From positions 8,457 to 72,456 of the forward strand of contig JBJEOA010000007.1 of the NCBI GenBank assembly GCA_051880475.1: DNA of 64,000 nt. The letters run 5' to 3'. A program made the translations under genes and the position numbers. Origin of the DNA: JAUUSJ01 sp051880475. GTDB lineage: Bacteria > Bacillota > Clostridia > Lachnospirales > Lachnospiraceae. Below, one piece after another: positions 26,876 to 36,731 of this stretch (position 1 is the stretch's first letter; every line of letters begins with the position of its first letter). The notes beneath the pieces were generated by a model that did no database searches, was not told the origin of the DNA, and worked only from the letters and a program-made list of their open reading frames with translations.

Positions 26876-27922
26876 CTAAAATTTATTTGATAAAAGCCAC
26901 ATAATCGCCAAATCAAACCACTGTGCAACTTCTGGATTTCCTTTTCCCTCTATCCACTTTGGATGTGCCTTTTGATATTCACAAAACGCCTCATATTCTT
27001 TTTTATCTTCCTCACTTAGAGATATTTCTCCCGCTTGAATCGCATTCATCAGTAAATTTGTCTGTTCATGAGTATAGTCTTCTCCAAACAATCCCTTAGC
27101 CCAAATCTCATTTGCCAATGACATTCCGTGATCTCCGCTTGAAAATAAATGATATCCAACTGGTATCTTTCTCTCTCGAAGTTCTCTCATAAACAATAGA
27201 CTATTTTCCATTGGCACTAACTCATCTGTCACTGTATGCCATAGAAAACAAGGTGGTGTATCTTTTTTTACATGCTTCTCAAGAGACATATACTCTAGAG
27301 CCTCTTTCTTTGTCTTACAGTTAGGAATTCCCTCATATTCTTGCTCTATATTCTCATAAATATCTCTTCCAAGAAGTGCTCGAATAGAGTCTTGGTGCGC
27401 GTATACTCCTGATGTAATAACAGGATAAGATAAAATAGCGGCATCTGGGCGATTGGAATACTTGGCATATTTTTCTCCCATTTTTGTATTTTCTTCCACT
27501 ACATCGGAAAAATGCACACAGCTGCTTGCACATAAATGTCCCCCCGCTGAGAATCCACAGACAGCCACTCGATTTATATCAATATCAAACTGCTCAGCTC
27601 GACTTCTAATATAGCGAATCGCTCTTGATAAATCTTTTAGAGCCTGCATTTTTACAGGAGTACCCATGAGACGATTGATTGTATACGTCAAGACAAACGC
27701 CTGATATCCCTCCTCATAAAACCGCTTTGCTATCATCTCTCCCTCAGTCGGTGATACAGAGGCATAACCTCCCCCTGGCACGACAACCATACAAGGGTAC
27801 GACATCTTTTCTTCCTTTTTCTCATCATGCAAATATGCCATAATACTTGGCACAAAACCACATGTATTTGGATGATTATATTCTCCCTCTTCCCAGATAA
27901 TATATTTTTTCTTTTCTAACAT
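26876..27922 (-). CDS. Alpha/beta-hydrolase, acetyl-xylan esterase/lipase-like
   Basis: 348 residues from the ATG at 27922 (GGGAGGAAG upstream); the longer frame runs through an 18-bp tandem repeat. The BD-FAE/esterase pattern is clear: oxyanion motif VVPGGGYASVSP, nucleophile GFSAGGH and a histidine in SSGDHGMSLAN, with an aspartate in WHTVTDELVP. No signal peptide, so it acts in the cytoplasm, probably deacetylating imported oligosaccharides. Its partner could be the MBL-fold hydrolase that precedes it (start 28783), only about 85 bp upstream. Confidence 0.88.
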   Translation of the reverse strand: MLEKKKYIIWEEGEYNHPNTCGFVPSIMAYLHDEKKEEKMSYPCMVVVPGGGYASVSPTEGEMIAKRFYEEGYQAFVLTYTINRLMGTPVKMQALKDLSRAIRYIRSRAEQFDIDINRVAVCGFSAGGHLCASSCVHFSDVVEENTKMGEKYAKYSNRPDAAILSYPVITSGVYAHQDSIRALLGRDIYENIEQEYEGIPNCKTKKEALEYMSLEKHVKKDTPPCFLWHTVTDELVPMENSLLFMRELRERKIPVGYHLFSSGDHGMSLANEIWAKGLFGEDYTHEQTNLLMNAIQAGEISLSEEDKKEYEAFCEYQKAHPKWIEGKGNPEVAQWFDLAIMWLLSNKF

Positions 27923-27937
27923 TTTTCTTCTTCCTCC

Positions 27938-27973
27938 CAAAAATAGTTTACCTATCAAAAATAGTTTGCCTAT
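27938..27973 (-). repeat. 18-bp tandem duplication in the esterase leader
   Basis: Two adjacent 18-bp units (27938-27955 and 27956-27973), CAAAAATAGTTTACCTAT and the same with one G, lie just upstream of the ribosome site of the esterase gene. It may be a recent slippage product. Confidence 0.75.
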
Positions 27974-28006
27974 AAGCGAAAATGAATAGATTTTCACAAG
28001 CTAAAT

Positions 28007-28783
28007 TTAAAATTTCATAGATTTTCCATATTTAGGAATAATAACCTTGATATCTGGACGCAGTTTTCTCATCAAGTCAACAAATCTTTTTGTATCCATC
28101 GCCACTGTAACTGGTGGAAAGGCATCATCAAAATGGCTCAAGATAACTGTTCTAGGATTGATTTTTTGAATCATTTCTAGGGAATACTCTGCCATATCTT
28201 CTCTTCCCTGATAAGGCCATATTAATATATCAATTGGCTCTAAAAGAGACATATTTTCACTCACTCCCGCAGAGCCAAATACTAATATATTCTTCTCCTC
28301 TGTTTTTATTTTATACGCAAAGACATCTTCTCCTAGAGGAAATTTCTTATGAACTGCCTCTATTGTCAATGCTCTACCTAACTGAAAGGTAAAGATAGCT
28401 CTTGCTAATACTTTTGCACTCGTTAAAATGTCATTTTCACAATGTTTCGCCGGATAGACAATAATTGACGTTTCCCGCGTCTTAATCACATCATAGTCAG
28501 ATACAATTTTTATCTTTTTATCTATATTCACGCCTCGTCTTTTTAGCGTATCTCTCATCATTTTGCTGCCATATATTTTCGCATTTGTTCGCTTTAAAAC
28601 GCTTGGTGCATGATAGAGATGATCCAAATGTGGATGTGTGTTTAAAATAATATCTGCATCACCAAACTCATCCATCGATGGTCGCTCTAATTTTGGATTA
28701 ATTCGTGAAAACGGATCTATTAAAATAACCTCTCCATTTTCCTCTAGTTTAATAGCAGCTGTACCGTACCATGTTATTTTCAT
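28007..28783 (-). CDS. Metallo-beta-lactamase-fold hydrolase
   Basis: 258 residues from the ATG at 28783 (GGGAG 8 bp upstream). UlaG/YcbX-like short MBL fold: YGTAAIKLEENGEVILIDPF at the N-terminus, metal motif THPHLDHLY (HxHxDH), a metal-ligand histidine in PAKHCEND and ILSHFDDAFPP at the C-terminus. The substrate cannot be told; related proteins hydrolyse lactones or phosphodiesters. It lies 3 bp downstream of the GNAT gene, suggesting one transcript with it and the esterase. Confidence 0.87.
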   Translation of the reverse strand: MKITWYGTAAIKLEENGEVILIDPFSRINPKLERPSMDEFGDADIILNTHPHLDHLYHAPSVLKRTNAKIYGSKMMRDTLKRRGVNIDKKIKIVSDYDVIKTRETSIIVYPAKHCENDILTSAKVLARAIFTFQLGRALTIEAVHKKFPLGEDVFAYKIKTEEKNILVFGSAGVSENMSLLEPIDILIWPYQGREDMAEYSLEMIQKINPRTVILSHFDDAFPPVTVAMDTKRFVDLMRKLRPDIKVIIPKYGKSMKF

Positions 28784-28795
28784 CTTTATCACTCC

Positions 28796-29287
28796 CTATT
28801 TTTCCTTTATATACTCATATGCATATCGCTTTGAGCCATCTGCCACATAAATAATCCCACATTTCTTAAATCCATTTGCACAGATACATTTTTGCATAAT
28901 CTTATTATCTGGATGGGTATCTATTCGAAGATGAGAAATTTCTCCCTTGCAAAAATCAAAACAAGTTTTTGCGATTCCTCTTGCCTTACTTGCACTAGCT
29001 AATCTGTGAATTGTCCCATACTCTGTATGCAAAATCCACTCTCCATCCTCGATATATTGATAGGTCGGCTCCTCCCCGATAATAAAAGCAAAAACTCCGA
29101 CAATTTCTCCTCGCTCTACCAATACAAAAGATTGCTGCTTTTTTATATCATCATTAATAAGTTCTACTGACGGATAGGAGGAGTTCCACTGTGTCGGATT
29201 TCCATCCGCAATCATGATTTGTTTTGCATTCTCATATATTTCCATAATTTTGGAAATATCTGTCTTTTGTGATTTTCTGATTTCCAT
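28796..29287 (-). CDS. GNAT-family N-acetyltransferase
   Basis: 163 residues. GNAT pattern: IRKSQKTDISKIMEIYENAKQ at the N-terminus, central strands FVLVERGEIVGVFAFIIGEEP, acetyl-CoA-binding loop HRLASASKARGIAKTCFDFC (variant of the Q/RxxGxG/A motif) and a C-terminal NGFKKCGIIYVADGSKRYAYEY. AAAGGA lies upstream of the ATG. Soluble; acceptor unknown. First gene of a short run with the MBL-fold hydrolase and the esterase. Confidence 0.88.
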   Translation of the reverse strand: MEIRKSQKTDISKIMEIYENAKQIMIADGNPTQWNSSYPSVELINDDIKKQQSFVLVERGEIVGVFAFIIGEEPTYQYIEDGEWILHTEYGTIHRLASASKARGIAKTCFDFCKGEISHLRIDTHPDNKIMQKCICANGFKKCGIIYVADGSKRYAYEYIKEK

Positions 29288-29467
29288 ATATATTAAAATC
29301 CTTTCTGTTTCTTCATTTTATTATAGCATTATAGTGGACAAAAAAGAAAGAGAGAAAAGAAATTTGATGACATAAAAATTACTCCAGACTAATATAAGTG
29401 CCAATTCTTTCTTACATTCTTATACTAATCCAGAGTAAAACAAATATCCTATTCTAGGAAAACGATA

Positions 29468-30475
29468 CTATTTATCTACTTTTTTATTTTTTTGTTCAAT
29501 ACAAAAGTCCATAAAACTTTGATAAGCGCGATATGTCTCCTCGTTAAAACAAGTAATTACAATCGCCATTCCATAATCTTCATGTTCCGAGAGCCATCTT
29601 GATAACGTTCCAACTGCTATTGGTACTGCCTTTTTTAATGGATACCTATAAGCTCCTGTCGAGATGGCTGGAAATGCGATGGAGTGGATATTATTCTCCC
29701 TTGCAAGTTCTAGGCTCTTCCAATAACAGCTTCGAAGTAACTGCTCACATTCTTTCTCTCTATTTTCTGAGTAGATTGGACCTACGGTATGAATAATATA
29801 CTGGGCGTTGAGGCGATATCCTCTTGTAATCTTAGCCTCGCCTGTTTTACATCCCTTAAGTGCCCTGCAAGCCTCTAGAAGCTGTGGACCTGCTGCCGCA
29901 TGAATTGCTCCATCAACTCCTCCGCCTCCAAGCAAAGAATTATTCGCCGCATTAACAATACAATTACATTTACTCTTTGTAATATCTCCTTTTTCAAGAA
30001 AAATCTGATTTTTTTGCTTATTTGCATCAAAAACCATCTGAATTAAATCTTTTTTCATCATAAAAGGCTGTCCAAAAGCATTAATTGCAACGCCGACACA
30101 TTCTTTTGTGTTTAAAACTAAGTTAAAAAATTCTGCTATTTTGCAAGAAATAACAAATGTCATAGCTCCCTTTCTTAACTCTTCATTACTTGTAAATGCA
30201 GAAAACCACATATTCCCATTTTTTCCTTTTAATGCCTTTAGCTGAAGCTTTACATTTTCTTTAGACTTGATTGGCTCTCCAACTCTTACATCAACGCCAT
30301 CCAACTTATCAATCTCAGAAGCTGGAATATCCACTGGTATAATAAATTCTCCGCCTTTATGCATACAAAAACGAATCATCTCTAAGACATAAATAGAATT
30401 TTCTCTAGAGGGAGATTTTGCTGCAGTCTCAATTGCCTCTTCTATTATTTTATTTTGTTCGTATATATCTTGCAT
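29468..30475 (-). CDS. SseB-macrodomain fusion (ADP-ribosyl or O-acetyl-ADP-ribose hydrolase)
   Basis: 335 residues in two parts. Residues about 10-155 match the SseB N-terminal domain (EFIIPVDIP, NMWFSAFTSNEELRKG, CVGVAINAFGQPFMMKKDLI). Residues about 165-325 are a macrodomain with the ADP-ribose-binding loops GDITKSKCNCIVNAANNSLLGGGGVDGAIHAAAG, shown here by its key pieces NAAN and GGGGVDGAIH, plus the phosphate loop FPAISTGAYRYP. It should bind or hydrolyse ADP-ribose esters. Monocistronic; GGAGG precedes the ATG. No cognate ADP-ribosyltransferase or sirtuin lies nearby. Confidence 0.92.
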   Translation of the reverse strand: MQDIYEQNKIIEEAIETAAKSPSRENSIYVLEMIRFCMHKGGEFIIPVDIPASEIDKLDGVDVRVGEPIKSKENVKLQLKALKGKNGNMWFSAFTSNEELRKGAMTFVISCKIAEFFNLVLNTKECVGVAINAFGQPFMMKKDLIQMVFDANKQKNQIFLEKGDITKSKCNCIVNAANNSLLGGGGVDGAIHAAAGPQLLEACRALKGCKTGEAKITRGYRLNAQYIIHTVGPIYSENREKECEQLLRSCYWKSLELARENNIHSIAFPAISTGAYRYPLKKAVPIAVGTLSRWLSEHEDYGMAIVITCFNEETYRAYQSFMDFCIEQKNKKVDK

Positions 30476-30560
30476 ATTTCCTCCGCACTGCCTTTTCCTA
30501 TTTAGGCTTTTTTATATTTATTTTATTATACCTTTCTGCTCCATAAAAAGTCAATAATCC

Positions 30561-31718
30561 TTATCTTATTCTTTTTCCATCTTTCATGACAGCCTTTACA
30601 TTAAGCTCTTTATCAAGCAAGACTAAATTTGCCTTCTTTCCGGCTGTGATAGAGCCATACTTATCATAGACACCAAGACATTTTGCTGGATTTTTCGTCG
30701 CACAAGCCACCGCTACTTCAAGTGGAATTTCCATTTTTTGAACCGCTGTCTTCATACATTCCATTAAATTTGTGACAGACCCCGCAATCGCACCGTCAGA
30801 AACTAAAGTAGCTTTATTGCCCTCTACTTTCACATCGAGTCCTCCAAGCGTATAAATTCCATCTGTCATTCCTGTCGCTCTCATACTATCGCTAATTAAA
30901 ATAATTCTATCACTTCCAAGCATTGAAAATGTTGTGCGAACAGCTGACGGATGAATATGAATACCATCACAAATCAACTCTGCGGTTACATGTTTATTCT
31001 CACAAACTGCCCCGACAACACCAGGATCTCTGTGAGTAAATCCAGTCATCGCATTATATAAATGAATCGCATGCTTTGCCCCCGCCTTAAATGCCTCGTC
31101 TGCGCTGTCAAAGTTTGCATTTGTGTGAGCGAGTGATATTATTACCTCTTTTTTCATCTCCTCAATAAAGGAAGTAGAAAACTCACTCTCTTCTGGAGCT
31201 ACACCGATAAATTTCACTAAACCGTCAGATGCTTTTAAAAACCCTCTTGCAATCTTTTCATCGCAAGGCAAAATATTTCTCGCATCCTGAGCCCCCTTCT
31301 TCGCCGGACTAATAAATGGTCCCTCCATATTTAATCCAATCAAATCTGCCTCTTTCTCTCTCTTTTCCGCTTCTTGTTCTTTTTTAAACTCTGCTGCCGT
31401 ACTTAAGACATCATTTAACTCATCTACAGGCAAAGTCATCGTTGCGGGACAAATGGCAGTTACACCGACAGACGCCTCATACTCCGCAATTTTTTCTATT
31501 GCTTCCTTTGTCCCATCGCAAATATCATATCCCATACATCCGTGGAAATGTAAATCAATCAGTCCAGGAATTGCATAACATCCCTCTCCGTCAATGACCT
31601 CTACCTCACTGTCTATATCATTTTCCTCTGAAAATTTATCTTCCATTATATAAATTTTTCCATCTACAAATTTTTCTTCCTCTGTATATCGTTTTATATT
31701 TTTAATCATCATACTCAT
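30561..31718 (-). CDS. nagA: N-acetylglucosamine-6-phosphate deacetylase
   Basis: 385 residues. Amidohydrolase fold with the metal motif GLIDLHFHGCMGYD near the N-terminus, NMEGPFISPAKKGAQD, catalytic-base region SLAHTNANFDSADEA, HLYNAMTGFTHRDPG and LISDSMRATGM. It removes the acetyl group from GlcNAc-6-phosphate during amino-sugar use. It overlaps the rpiR gene by 17 bp and ends the nanE-rpiR-nagA operon. nagB is not in the window. Confidence 0.96.
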   Translation of the reverse strand: MSMMIKNIKRYTEEEKFVDGKIYIMEDKFSEENDIDSEVEVIDGEGCYAIPGLIDLHFHGCMGYDICDGTKEAIEKIAEYEASVGVTAICPATMTLPVDELNDVLSTAAEFKKEQEAEKREKEADLIGLNMEGPFISPAKKGAQDARNILPCDEKIARGFLKASDGLVKFIGVAPEESEFSTSFIEEMKKEVIISLAHTNANFDSADEAFKAGAKHAIHLYNAMTGFTHRDPGVVGAVCENKHVTAELICDGIHIHPSAVRTTFSMLGSDRIILISDSMRATGMTDGIYTLGGLDVKVEGNKATLVSDGAIAGSVTNLMECMKTAVQKMEIPLEVAVACATKNPAKCLGVYDKYGSITAGKKANLVLLDKELNVKAVMKDGKRIR

Positions 31719-32580
31719 TTTTCTTTTCTCCTGACTTATCTTTATTCATATCTCTTTTTCTTTTTACTCCAACACCCAATGCTTTTACCGTATCACTGTG
31801 CATTTTTTCTTTTAACTGTCTATCCTTCTCCTGATAATTGGCATAAATAATATCTAATATAATAAGCAGCGGAAATTGTGGCGAAATGACATTTCCATAG
31901 TTTAATTCCTTCCACGACGGCACAAACACTACTTCTGTGCAAAATTCAGAAAAAGAAATATTTTTATTGGCCGTAATCAAAATCGTTTTCGCCCCTTTTT
32001 TCTTTGATTCTTTTAGTAAATATAATACATCTTTTCGCATACCTCCAATACTTAACCCGATAACCAAACTATTCTCGTCTTGAAACACTGTCTGCATTCT
32101 CATATGGTCGCTCTCTAAAACAGCCCGAATATTTACGCCAAGACGCATAAAACGAAGCTCCATCTCACTTGCCGCATGCCCAGAACTTCCCTTTCCACAT
32201 ACAAATACTCTAGACGCTTCGCTTAAATATTGGCAAATTCTTTTAATCTGCTCTTTATCTTCTAGTGCATACATCTTATTTAAAAGTTCTTGATAAGCAT
32301 TTAATACCATTCTTGTATTTCCAGTAATAGAATTTTTTTCTTCCACAAATGTTTTTTCATACTGATAAATAAATTCTCGGTATCCTTTATAACCACATTT
32401 CTTAGCAAATCTAGATAAAGATGCCTCCGAGACAAATAGCTTTTTTGAGAGAGCCTTTGCTGATATATCTATTTTCTCCTGATTATGAATAAAAAAATCT
32501 GCAATATTTTTTTCTACATTTGTAAAACTCTCATATTTTTCTTCAATAATCGGAACAATCGATTTTACATAATACTCCAT
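31702..32580 (-). CDS. MurR/RpiR-family regulator with SIS domain
   Basis: 292 residues from the ATG at 32580 (AAGGAG 12 bp upstream); a GTG at 32613 lacks a correctly spaced site. N-terminal RpiR helix-turn-helix (FTNVEKNIADFFIHNQEKIDI, SAKALSKKLFVSEASLSRFAKKCGY) followed by a phosphosugar-binding SIS domain (VFVCGKGSSGHAASEMELRFMRLG, VIGLSIGGMRKDVLYLLKESKKKGA). It probably senses GlcNAc-6-P or ManNAc-6-P and controls the operon in which it is embedded between nanE and nagA. The C-terminal tail is unusually Lys-rich. Confidence 0.93.
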   Translation of the reverse strand: MEYYVKSIVPIIEEKYESFTNVEKNIADFFIHNQEKIDISAKALSKKLFVSEASLSRFAKKCGYKGYREFIYQYEKTFVEEKNSITGNTRMVLNAYQELLNKMYALEDKEQIKRICQYLSEASRVFVCGKGSSGHAASEMELRFMRLGVNIRAVLESDHMRMQTVFQDENSLVIGLSIGGMRKDVLYLLKESKKKGAKTILITANKNISFSEFCTEVVFVPSWKELNYGNVISPQFPLLIILDIIYANYQEKDRQLKEKMHSDTVKALGVGVKRKRDMNKDKSGEKKNEYDD

Positions 32581-32628
32581 AAGTTTTTGCTTCTCCTTTG
32601 CACCTTTTTTCACCTTCCAAGCTTAATG

Positions 32629-33312
32629 CTATAATACCTCAGAAAATGTTTTTGTAATAAGTTGTGGTCTTGTAATGGCTGACCCCACAACTACACTGTA
32701 AGAGCCAAGCTCAATTACTCGTTTTACTTTCTTAGGTGTATTAATATTTCCCTCTGCAATAACAGGATGTGATACCCGCTCTAAAATTTTTCTCAAAATT
32801 TCAAAATCATTTTCCTCAATCTTATCTCCCCTGCTCTGCTGTGTGTATCCCACCAATGTCGTTCCAATAAAATCAAAACCGAGCTTATCCGCATAGACTG
32901 CCTCCTCCACAGTAGAACAATCCGCCATTAATAATTGGTTTGGGTAGTTTTCCTTGATTTTAGAAAAAAATTCTTCTAAACTCATACCTCCTGGACGCTT
33001 TGCATTGGTCGCATCTAGAGCGATAATTTCTGGCTTTACTTCCATAAGCTCCTCTATCTCTCTCATCGTGGGAGTAATATATATATCACTATCTTCGTAA
33101 TCTCTCTTTACAATTCCAATAATCGGTAAATCAACCATTTTTTGAATTTCTTTAATATCTTCCTTAGTATTTGCTCGAATACCAAACGCACCTCCTTGCT
33201 TTGCAGCTAAGGCCATTCTTCCCATAATAAAAGATGAGTGAAGTGGCTCATGGCTAAGTGCCTGGCAAGATACGATTAATTTTCCTTTTAACTGTTCTAT
33301 TTTTCTCTCCAT
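32629..33312 (-). CDS. nanE: N-acetylmannosamine-6-phosphate 2-epimerase
   Basis: 227 residues, the usual length of NanE. TIM-barrel signatures: GKLIVSCQALSHEPLHS, PIIGIVKRDYEDSDIYITPT, EIIALDATNAKRP, ADCSTVEEAVYADKLGFDFIGTTL and HPVIAEGNINTPKKVKRVIELG. It converts ManNAc-6-P to GlcNAc-6-P, feeding NagA. First gene of the operon (AAGGAGG before the ATG). No sialic-acid lyase or transporter is visible here. Confidence 0.95.
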   Translation of the reverse strand: MERKIEQLKGKLIVSCQALSHEPLHSSFIMGRMALAAKQGGAFGIRANTKEDIKEIQKMVDLPIIGIVKRDYEDSDIYITPTMREIEELMEVKPEIIALDATNAKRPGGMSLEEFFSKIKENYPNQLLMADCSTVEEAVYADKLGFDFIGTTLVGYTQQSRGDKIEENDFEILRKILERVSHPVIAEGNINTPKKVKRVIELGSYSVVVGSAITRPQLITKTFSEVL

Positions 33313-33509
33313 CTCCAGTCCTCCTTTTCACATAATATTAGTATATCTAACTATGTTTTTTCATTCAAGCAAAAACGAAAAGCTAGAAAGTTCTTTCACT
33401 CACTTTTCTTTTCATAGCGATTTATCCCAAATTTACAATAAAATTTATATATAATATACCACAAATAGATACTTCTTTCTATTACAAAAAATTTTCATTC
33501 AAAAATAAG

Positions 33510-33556
33510 AAGAGGATTGAATCCCATATACGCATAGTATAAAGCTCAATCCTCTT
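33510..33556 (-). terminator. Intrinsic terminator after the 541-residue membrane protein gene
   Basis: AAGAGGATTGA (33510-33520) and TCAATCCTCTT (33546-33556) form an 11-bp perfect stem 40 bp past the stop at 33596, followed on the minus strand by T-rich sequence. The 283-bp gap up to nanE otherwise shows nothing. Confidence 0.8.
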
Positions 33557-33595
33557 ATTATTTCTCTATATTTTTCTATTATTTTTTCATACTTT

Positions 33596-35221
33596 CTAGT
33601 CACCAAGTTTTAATACGGTGCAGGTTGGCTCACCCTCAACATAATGAATCTTAATTGAATCACCGACATCATATTTGACAATTTCCATAAAATCTACAAT
33701 TGGAACGTCAAAGATTTGTTTACTGCCCTCTACTACGATATAAAAATGTGTATTACCCTCGACGACACCCTGAGCCATGCGAGTAATCTTTCCTTCTATC
33801 GTCTGTTGCTTGGCATCCGATGAGCTAGCCCCTTGTCCTTTTATTATCATCTTCTTATATGTCTTTTCACAGGAAGATACCGTATCACCGATGGCAACAT
33901 TTTGATACTTTTGAATATTCACCATCGCATACTTTTTCACCAATCCCGCATTATCTTTTAGTGCCATGAAATACGTCGGCTCGCCACTAATATTTAAAAG
34001 AAGTGGGAAAGCGGCTTTATATCCCAAATTTTGTACTTGACCTTCGGCAGAATCCATCGCTGAATACTCCTCAGCTCCAGCAATCTCATAATACTTTGTC
34101 TGTTTTGTTCTCTGATTCATAAGAACAAAGCCGACATTTGAGCGGTCTCCGCTGACAGACGTAACTCCTGTATACACCCAGACATCATCATCTTGTGCGA
34201 TATAATTATATCCACTTGTCGTCTCAAGACAACCTTTTTGACCAAGAACACTATTTATAAATCCATTCTTCAATGTTCCATGATAATTATACATTTGAAT
34301 TAATAAATCTGCTGGATATACACGGTCAACCCAACTTGGCACATCTTTTACATCCATTGACTGACATTCCCCTGTAATAGCATTACAAAGAACGACCTTT
34401 CCAATTGTCTGTCCTCCAAAAAGACCAATGGAAAACTTTTTCACAGGACAAATCCAGTATGGAGTTCCATCCTCATCAATCTCAAAACTAAGCTGGTCAA
34501 AAATATAGGTCGGATATCGAAATCTTAAATGTCGATAAATATTTCGATTAAAGTATTCTGACTGTGAGTATTTCATTCCCTCTGGCAGTTTGATAAGCTG
34601 CGTGTTTTGAGTAGCCATATCAATGGAAATATAAGCTGGAATTCCATTCTTTTGGTTTGTAAACCATTTAATAAAGCTAGCATACACCAAAGGGGTAACA
34701 CGAACAGGTCTTCCATTATAATTAATCTGAGAGTAAAGAGAACTTACCTCAAACTGAGATACCATATCAACCATACTTCCCATCTTACGATTTCCAAGTA
34801 ACTCTGCAGAGTCTTTATCGAGAAGTGGAATTTTATTATAGTCAACCTGGTCAATATCCTTTGCAAAATCGCCTGTCTCTGGATTTAAAAGACTTTGATA
34901 CTTTTTCGCATTAATAATCGGAGACGATAAAATACTTCCAATTGCGTAAAAAGCTATCACTATCGCAAGTGCTCCTACTGTTATCTTTAAACTTTTTTTC
35001 CTGCGAATTTCATACTTTAGACTTTTTAAATCTTCTTTGCTGTGAATCCCACCTTTAAATGTTTTTCCAAGACTAAACACAAAAACTAAGACTAAAATTC
35101 CTATAATAAAACTCCAAAAACCACTCGCATGAATATTAATGGCAGGAATTTCCACATAATAATAAACTGCTGCCAAAATAAGAACTGCCAAAATGGTTAA
35201 AATTTTCCCTCTCCTTTTCAT
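33596..35221 (-). CDS. Large membrane-anchored protein of unknown function
   Basis: 541 residues. Two membrane helices in the first 55 residues (ILTILAVLILAAVYYY and FWSFIIGILVLVFVFSLG), a third at about 80-97 (ITVGALAIVIAFYAIG), then about 440 residues predicted to lie outside the cell, rich in Tyr, Asn and Gly and with no repeats. The C-terminal 70 residues look like a small beta-barrel (GKITRMAQGVVEGNTHFYIVV). I recognise no enzyme motif. GAGGG precedes the ATG; monocistronic, with its own terminator. Confidence 0.8.
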   Translation of the reverse strand: MKRRGKILTILAVLILAAVYYYVEIPAINIHASGFWSFIIGILVLVFVFSLGKTFKGGIHSKEDLKSLKYEIRRKKSLKITVGALAIVIAFYAIGSILSSPIINAKKYQSLLNPETGDFAKDIDQVDYNKIPLLDKDSAELLGNRKMGSMVDMVSQFEVSSLYSQINYNGRPVRVTPLVYASFIKWFTNQKNGIPAYISIDMATQNTQLIKLPEGMKYSQSEYFNRNIYRHLRFRYPTYIFDQLSFEIDEDGTPYWICPVKKFSIGLFGGQTIGKVVLCNAITGECQSMDVKDVPSWVDRVYPADLLIQMYNYHGTLKNGFINSVLGQKGCLETTSGYNYIAQDDDVWVYTGVTSVSGDRSNVGFVLMNQRTKQTKYYEIAGAEEYSAMDSAEGQVQNLGYKAAFPLLLNISGEPTYFMALKDNAGLVKKYAMVNIQKYQNVAIGDTVSSCEKTYKKMIIKGQGASSSDAKQQTIEGKITRMAQGVVEGNTHFYIVVEGSKQIFDVPIVDFMEIVKYDVGDSIKIHYVEGEPTCTVLKLGD

Positions 35222-35327
35222 AAATCATCCCTCTTTTCTATATACAACAAAATATTTGGAGAAGCATTTTATTTTTCTCTTACGTTTATTTTACTCCCAA
35301 GAAAAGAGCAATGCAAGGAAAAGAACA

Positions 35328-36731
35328 TTAAGAATTCTTTACATTTTTTGGCAAGATAATGCTAAGTACCATAGAGACAACAAAAACGCCGGCAACTGGA
35401 TTTCCTGCAAAAATACCTTTAATCAAATCTGGAAAAGCTCCCAAAATAGTAGAATCAACTAAAGTGACACCGATTCCAAGACAAAAAGACAATGCCACAA
35501 TTGTCATATTTCTATCGCTAAAACCACATTCCGCAATCATTTTTACACCGCTAAATACGATGGAGCCAAACATCATAACCGTACAACCACCAAGGACACA
35601 GTTTGGAAGAGAATTGAAAAATGCACCAATTGGTGGGAATAAAGAAGCCAAAATCAAAACAAGAGCACCCATCAATATAGTAAAGCGATTTACTACCTTT
35701 GTCATTGCCACTAATCCAACATTCTGACTAAAAGAAGTAATTGGATTACAGCCAAATAATCCTGAAAATGCACTGAAAAATCCATCACATGCTAAAGAAC
35801 CTTGAATTTCACGCTCTGTAATATCTCTTCCAAGACCACCTGTACATACCGCTGTCGTATCACCAATAGTCTCAGCCGCCGATACCAAAAATACAATTCC
35901 TACTGTAATAATTGCTCCTAAATGGAATGTAGGAATATGTCCTTTCATAAAACAAGGAAGCGGAATATTGACAAAGCCAACCTGAGCAACGGTTGTCTTA
36001 AATTGCTCAAAATTTACCATCTTAGCAATTCCAGCAACTGTAAAAACAACAGATACAATATAACCTACAATCAACCCAAATAAGACATTTAAGTTTTTCC
36101 AAACACCAGTTGCAAAATGTTTAAATAAGAGACAGGAAATTAAAGTAATGGTTGCAACTAAAATATTATACCACATACCAAAATCCTGTGCTCCCTGTCC
36201 TCCTCCAAAGGAATTCATTCCTACAGACAGTAAGGAAAATCCAATCGTCGTTACTACACATGCAGATACAATTGGCTGAATATATTTTCTCCAATATTTT
36301 GCAGTAAGTCCAAGACATCCCTCAAAAAGACCACCGACAATAATTGCTCCTATCATTCCCTCATAGCCCCATTCTGGGTTTGTGGCAACGGTCATCAAGG
36401 AACCTAAAAAGGTAAAACTAACTCCCATAACAACGGGCAATTTCGAGCCAATCTTCCAAATCGGGTAAAGCTGAACCATTGTACCAATACCTGCTACAAA
36501 CATCGCACACTGCAATAGCTGTGAAACTTCTACCGCACTTAGTCCGCCTCCGTCTGCCGGTCCTACGCCATTTACATATGCTGCACCACAAACTAATAAT
36601 ACTGGTACTAAGTTTGATACAAACATAGCCAATACATGCTGTAATCCAAATGGTATCGCCTTCGAGATTGGCACCCGCCCATCTAATTGATAGATATTTT
36701 CCACACTTACTGCACTATTTTTTTTGTTCAT
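35328..36731 (-). CDS. NCS2-family xanthine/uracil-type permease
   Basis: 467 residues with 12-14 hydrophobic segments. The nucleobase:cation symporter-2 signature (SQNVGLVAMTKVVNRF, the QNxGxxxxT motif) and the GLFEGCLGLTAKYW segment place it with xanthine/uric-acid permeases (PbuX/UacT-like) more than uracil carriers. It imports a purine base with protons or Na+. A promoter lies about 130 bp upstream; the leader shows no recognisable purine riboswitch. Confidence 0.9.
   Translation of the reverse strand: MNKKNSAVSVENIYQLDGRVPISKAIPFGLQHVLAMFVSNLVPVLLVCGAAYVNGVGPADGGGLSAVEVSQLLQCAMFVAGIGTMVQLYPIWKIGSKLPVVMGVSFTFLGSLMTVATNPEWGYEGMIGAIIVGGLFEGCLGLTAKYWRKYIQPIVSACVVTTIGFSLLSVGMNSFGGGQGAQDFGMWYNILVATITLISCLLFKHFATGVWKNLNVLFGLIVGYIVSVVFTVAGIAKMVNFEQFKTTVAQVGFVNIPLPCFMKGHIPTFHLGAIITVGIVFLVSAAETIGDTTAVCTGGLGRDITEREIQGSLACDGFFSAFSGLFGCNPITSFSQNVGLVAMTKVVNRFTILMGALVLILASLFPPIGAFFNSLPNCVLGGCTVMMFGSIVFSGVKMIAECGFSDRNMTIVALSFCLGIGVTLVDSTILGAFPDLIKGIFAGNPVAGVFVVSMVLSIILPKNVKNS

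Noticed and set aside
29380..29441. Imperfect inverted repeat around ACTCCAGACTAATATAAG
   Set aside because: Several mismatches and no clear T-run; kept out as a terminator or operator call.
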